Source: Bacteroidales bacterium (GTDB lineage: Bacteria > Bacteroidota > Bacteroidia > Bacteroidales > Marinilabiliaceae). Taken from it: a stretch of 55,493 nucleotides of DNA. Shown piece by piece: positions 55,442 to 55,493 of the stretch; position 1 is the first letter of the stretch; every line of letters starts with the position of its first letter. Position numbers and translations under genes: made by a program. The DNA lies in contig JAKSLE010000016.1 of the NCBI GenBank assembly GCA_024401365.1, positions 1-55,493 on the forward strand, written 5' to 3'. The notes beneath the pieces were generated by a model. It made no database searches. It was given only the letters and a program-made list of their open reading frames with translations, and had not been told where the DNA came from.

Positions 55442-55493
55442 AGCGGAAAACGAGACTCGAACTCGCGACCCCAACCTTGGCAAGGTTGTGCTC
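55442..55493 (-). tRNA. tRNA-Gly (GCC), partial
   Basis: The 3' part of a tRNA cut by the window edge: anticodon stem CAACC/GGTTG with loop TTGCCAA (anticodon GCC), T loop TTCGAGT, acceptor 3' strand ending TTTCCGC and discriminator T. The D arm and 5' acceptor strand are outside the window. Confidence 0.88.

Overview
The window is a chromosomal segment of a Bacteroidota bacterium, almost certainly order Bacteroidales. The signs are: promoters of the TTTG-N19/21-TAnnTTTG type, no regular Shine-Dalgarno sequences, many lipoproteins with acidic residues after the lipid-bearing Cys, a xusABC-like iron cluster, family-specific proteins (DUF3078, DUF4837, DUF4374, CotH lipoprotein, Udk-type kinase with an N-terminal TGS domain), and the xerC-hpf and fur-purA neighbourhoods. 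I cannot name the genus. There is no rRNA, CRISPR array, integrase of a mobile element or insertion sequence.

Layout. Bases 1-9210 hold the ribosomal stalk and RNA polymerase block rplJ-rplL-rpoB-rpoC, with a hairpin between rplL and rpoB and a strong terminator after rpoC. Bases 9470-15360 are tilS-pepT and an AddA/RecB-like helicase-nuclease. Bases 15533-18085 are an outer-membrane beta-barrel protein. Bases 18103-23263 form a tight run: rnpA, an aldo-keto reductase, an AmgK-like sugar kinase fused to a RapZ C-terminal domain, a MurU-like uridylyltransferase and an M23 peptidase. This looks like murein salvage plus murein cutting. Bases 23282-25945 are apbE, a glutaminyl-cyclase-type M28 lipoprotein and rnhB, meeting pyrE (minus) only 6 bases later. 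An S41 protease and trxB follow.

Bases 29090-34590 look like an inserted cassette. A xusABC-type xenosiderophore uptake operon is flanked on the left by a decayed C-terminal piece of sbcC and on the right by a short orphan coding remnant and a dispersed repeat. Its codon use differs from its left neighbours.

Bases 34619-47556 are mostly minus strand: rpsO, a TGS/uridine-kinase-like protein, a CotH lipoprotein, tex, hpf, xerC-like recombinase, purA, fur, a PorE-like TPR/PD40/OmpA protein, ruvX and a DUF3078 barrel. Bases 47868-50612 (plus) are DUF4837-pdxA-5-formyltetrahydrofolate cyclo-ligase. Bases 50605-55046 (minus) are an unusual metalloprotease/beta-propeller/barrel protein and an LptF/G permease, followed by a minus-strand tRNA array (Gly, Thr, Pro, Pro).

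Most worth a second look: the kinase-RapZ fusion beside MurU; Asn at the rifamycin-site position equivalent to E. coli His526 in RpoB; a dispersed repeat with fixed flanks and a variable 8-base core, one copy lying in frame inside a gene; a second short repeat family built on CTATATAG; the xus cassette with gene debris on both sides; and the gluzincin-propeller-barrel protein.
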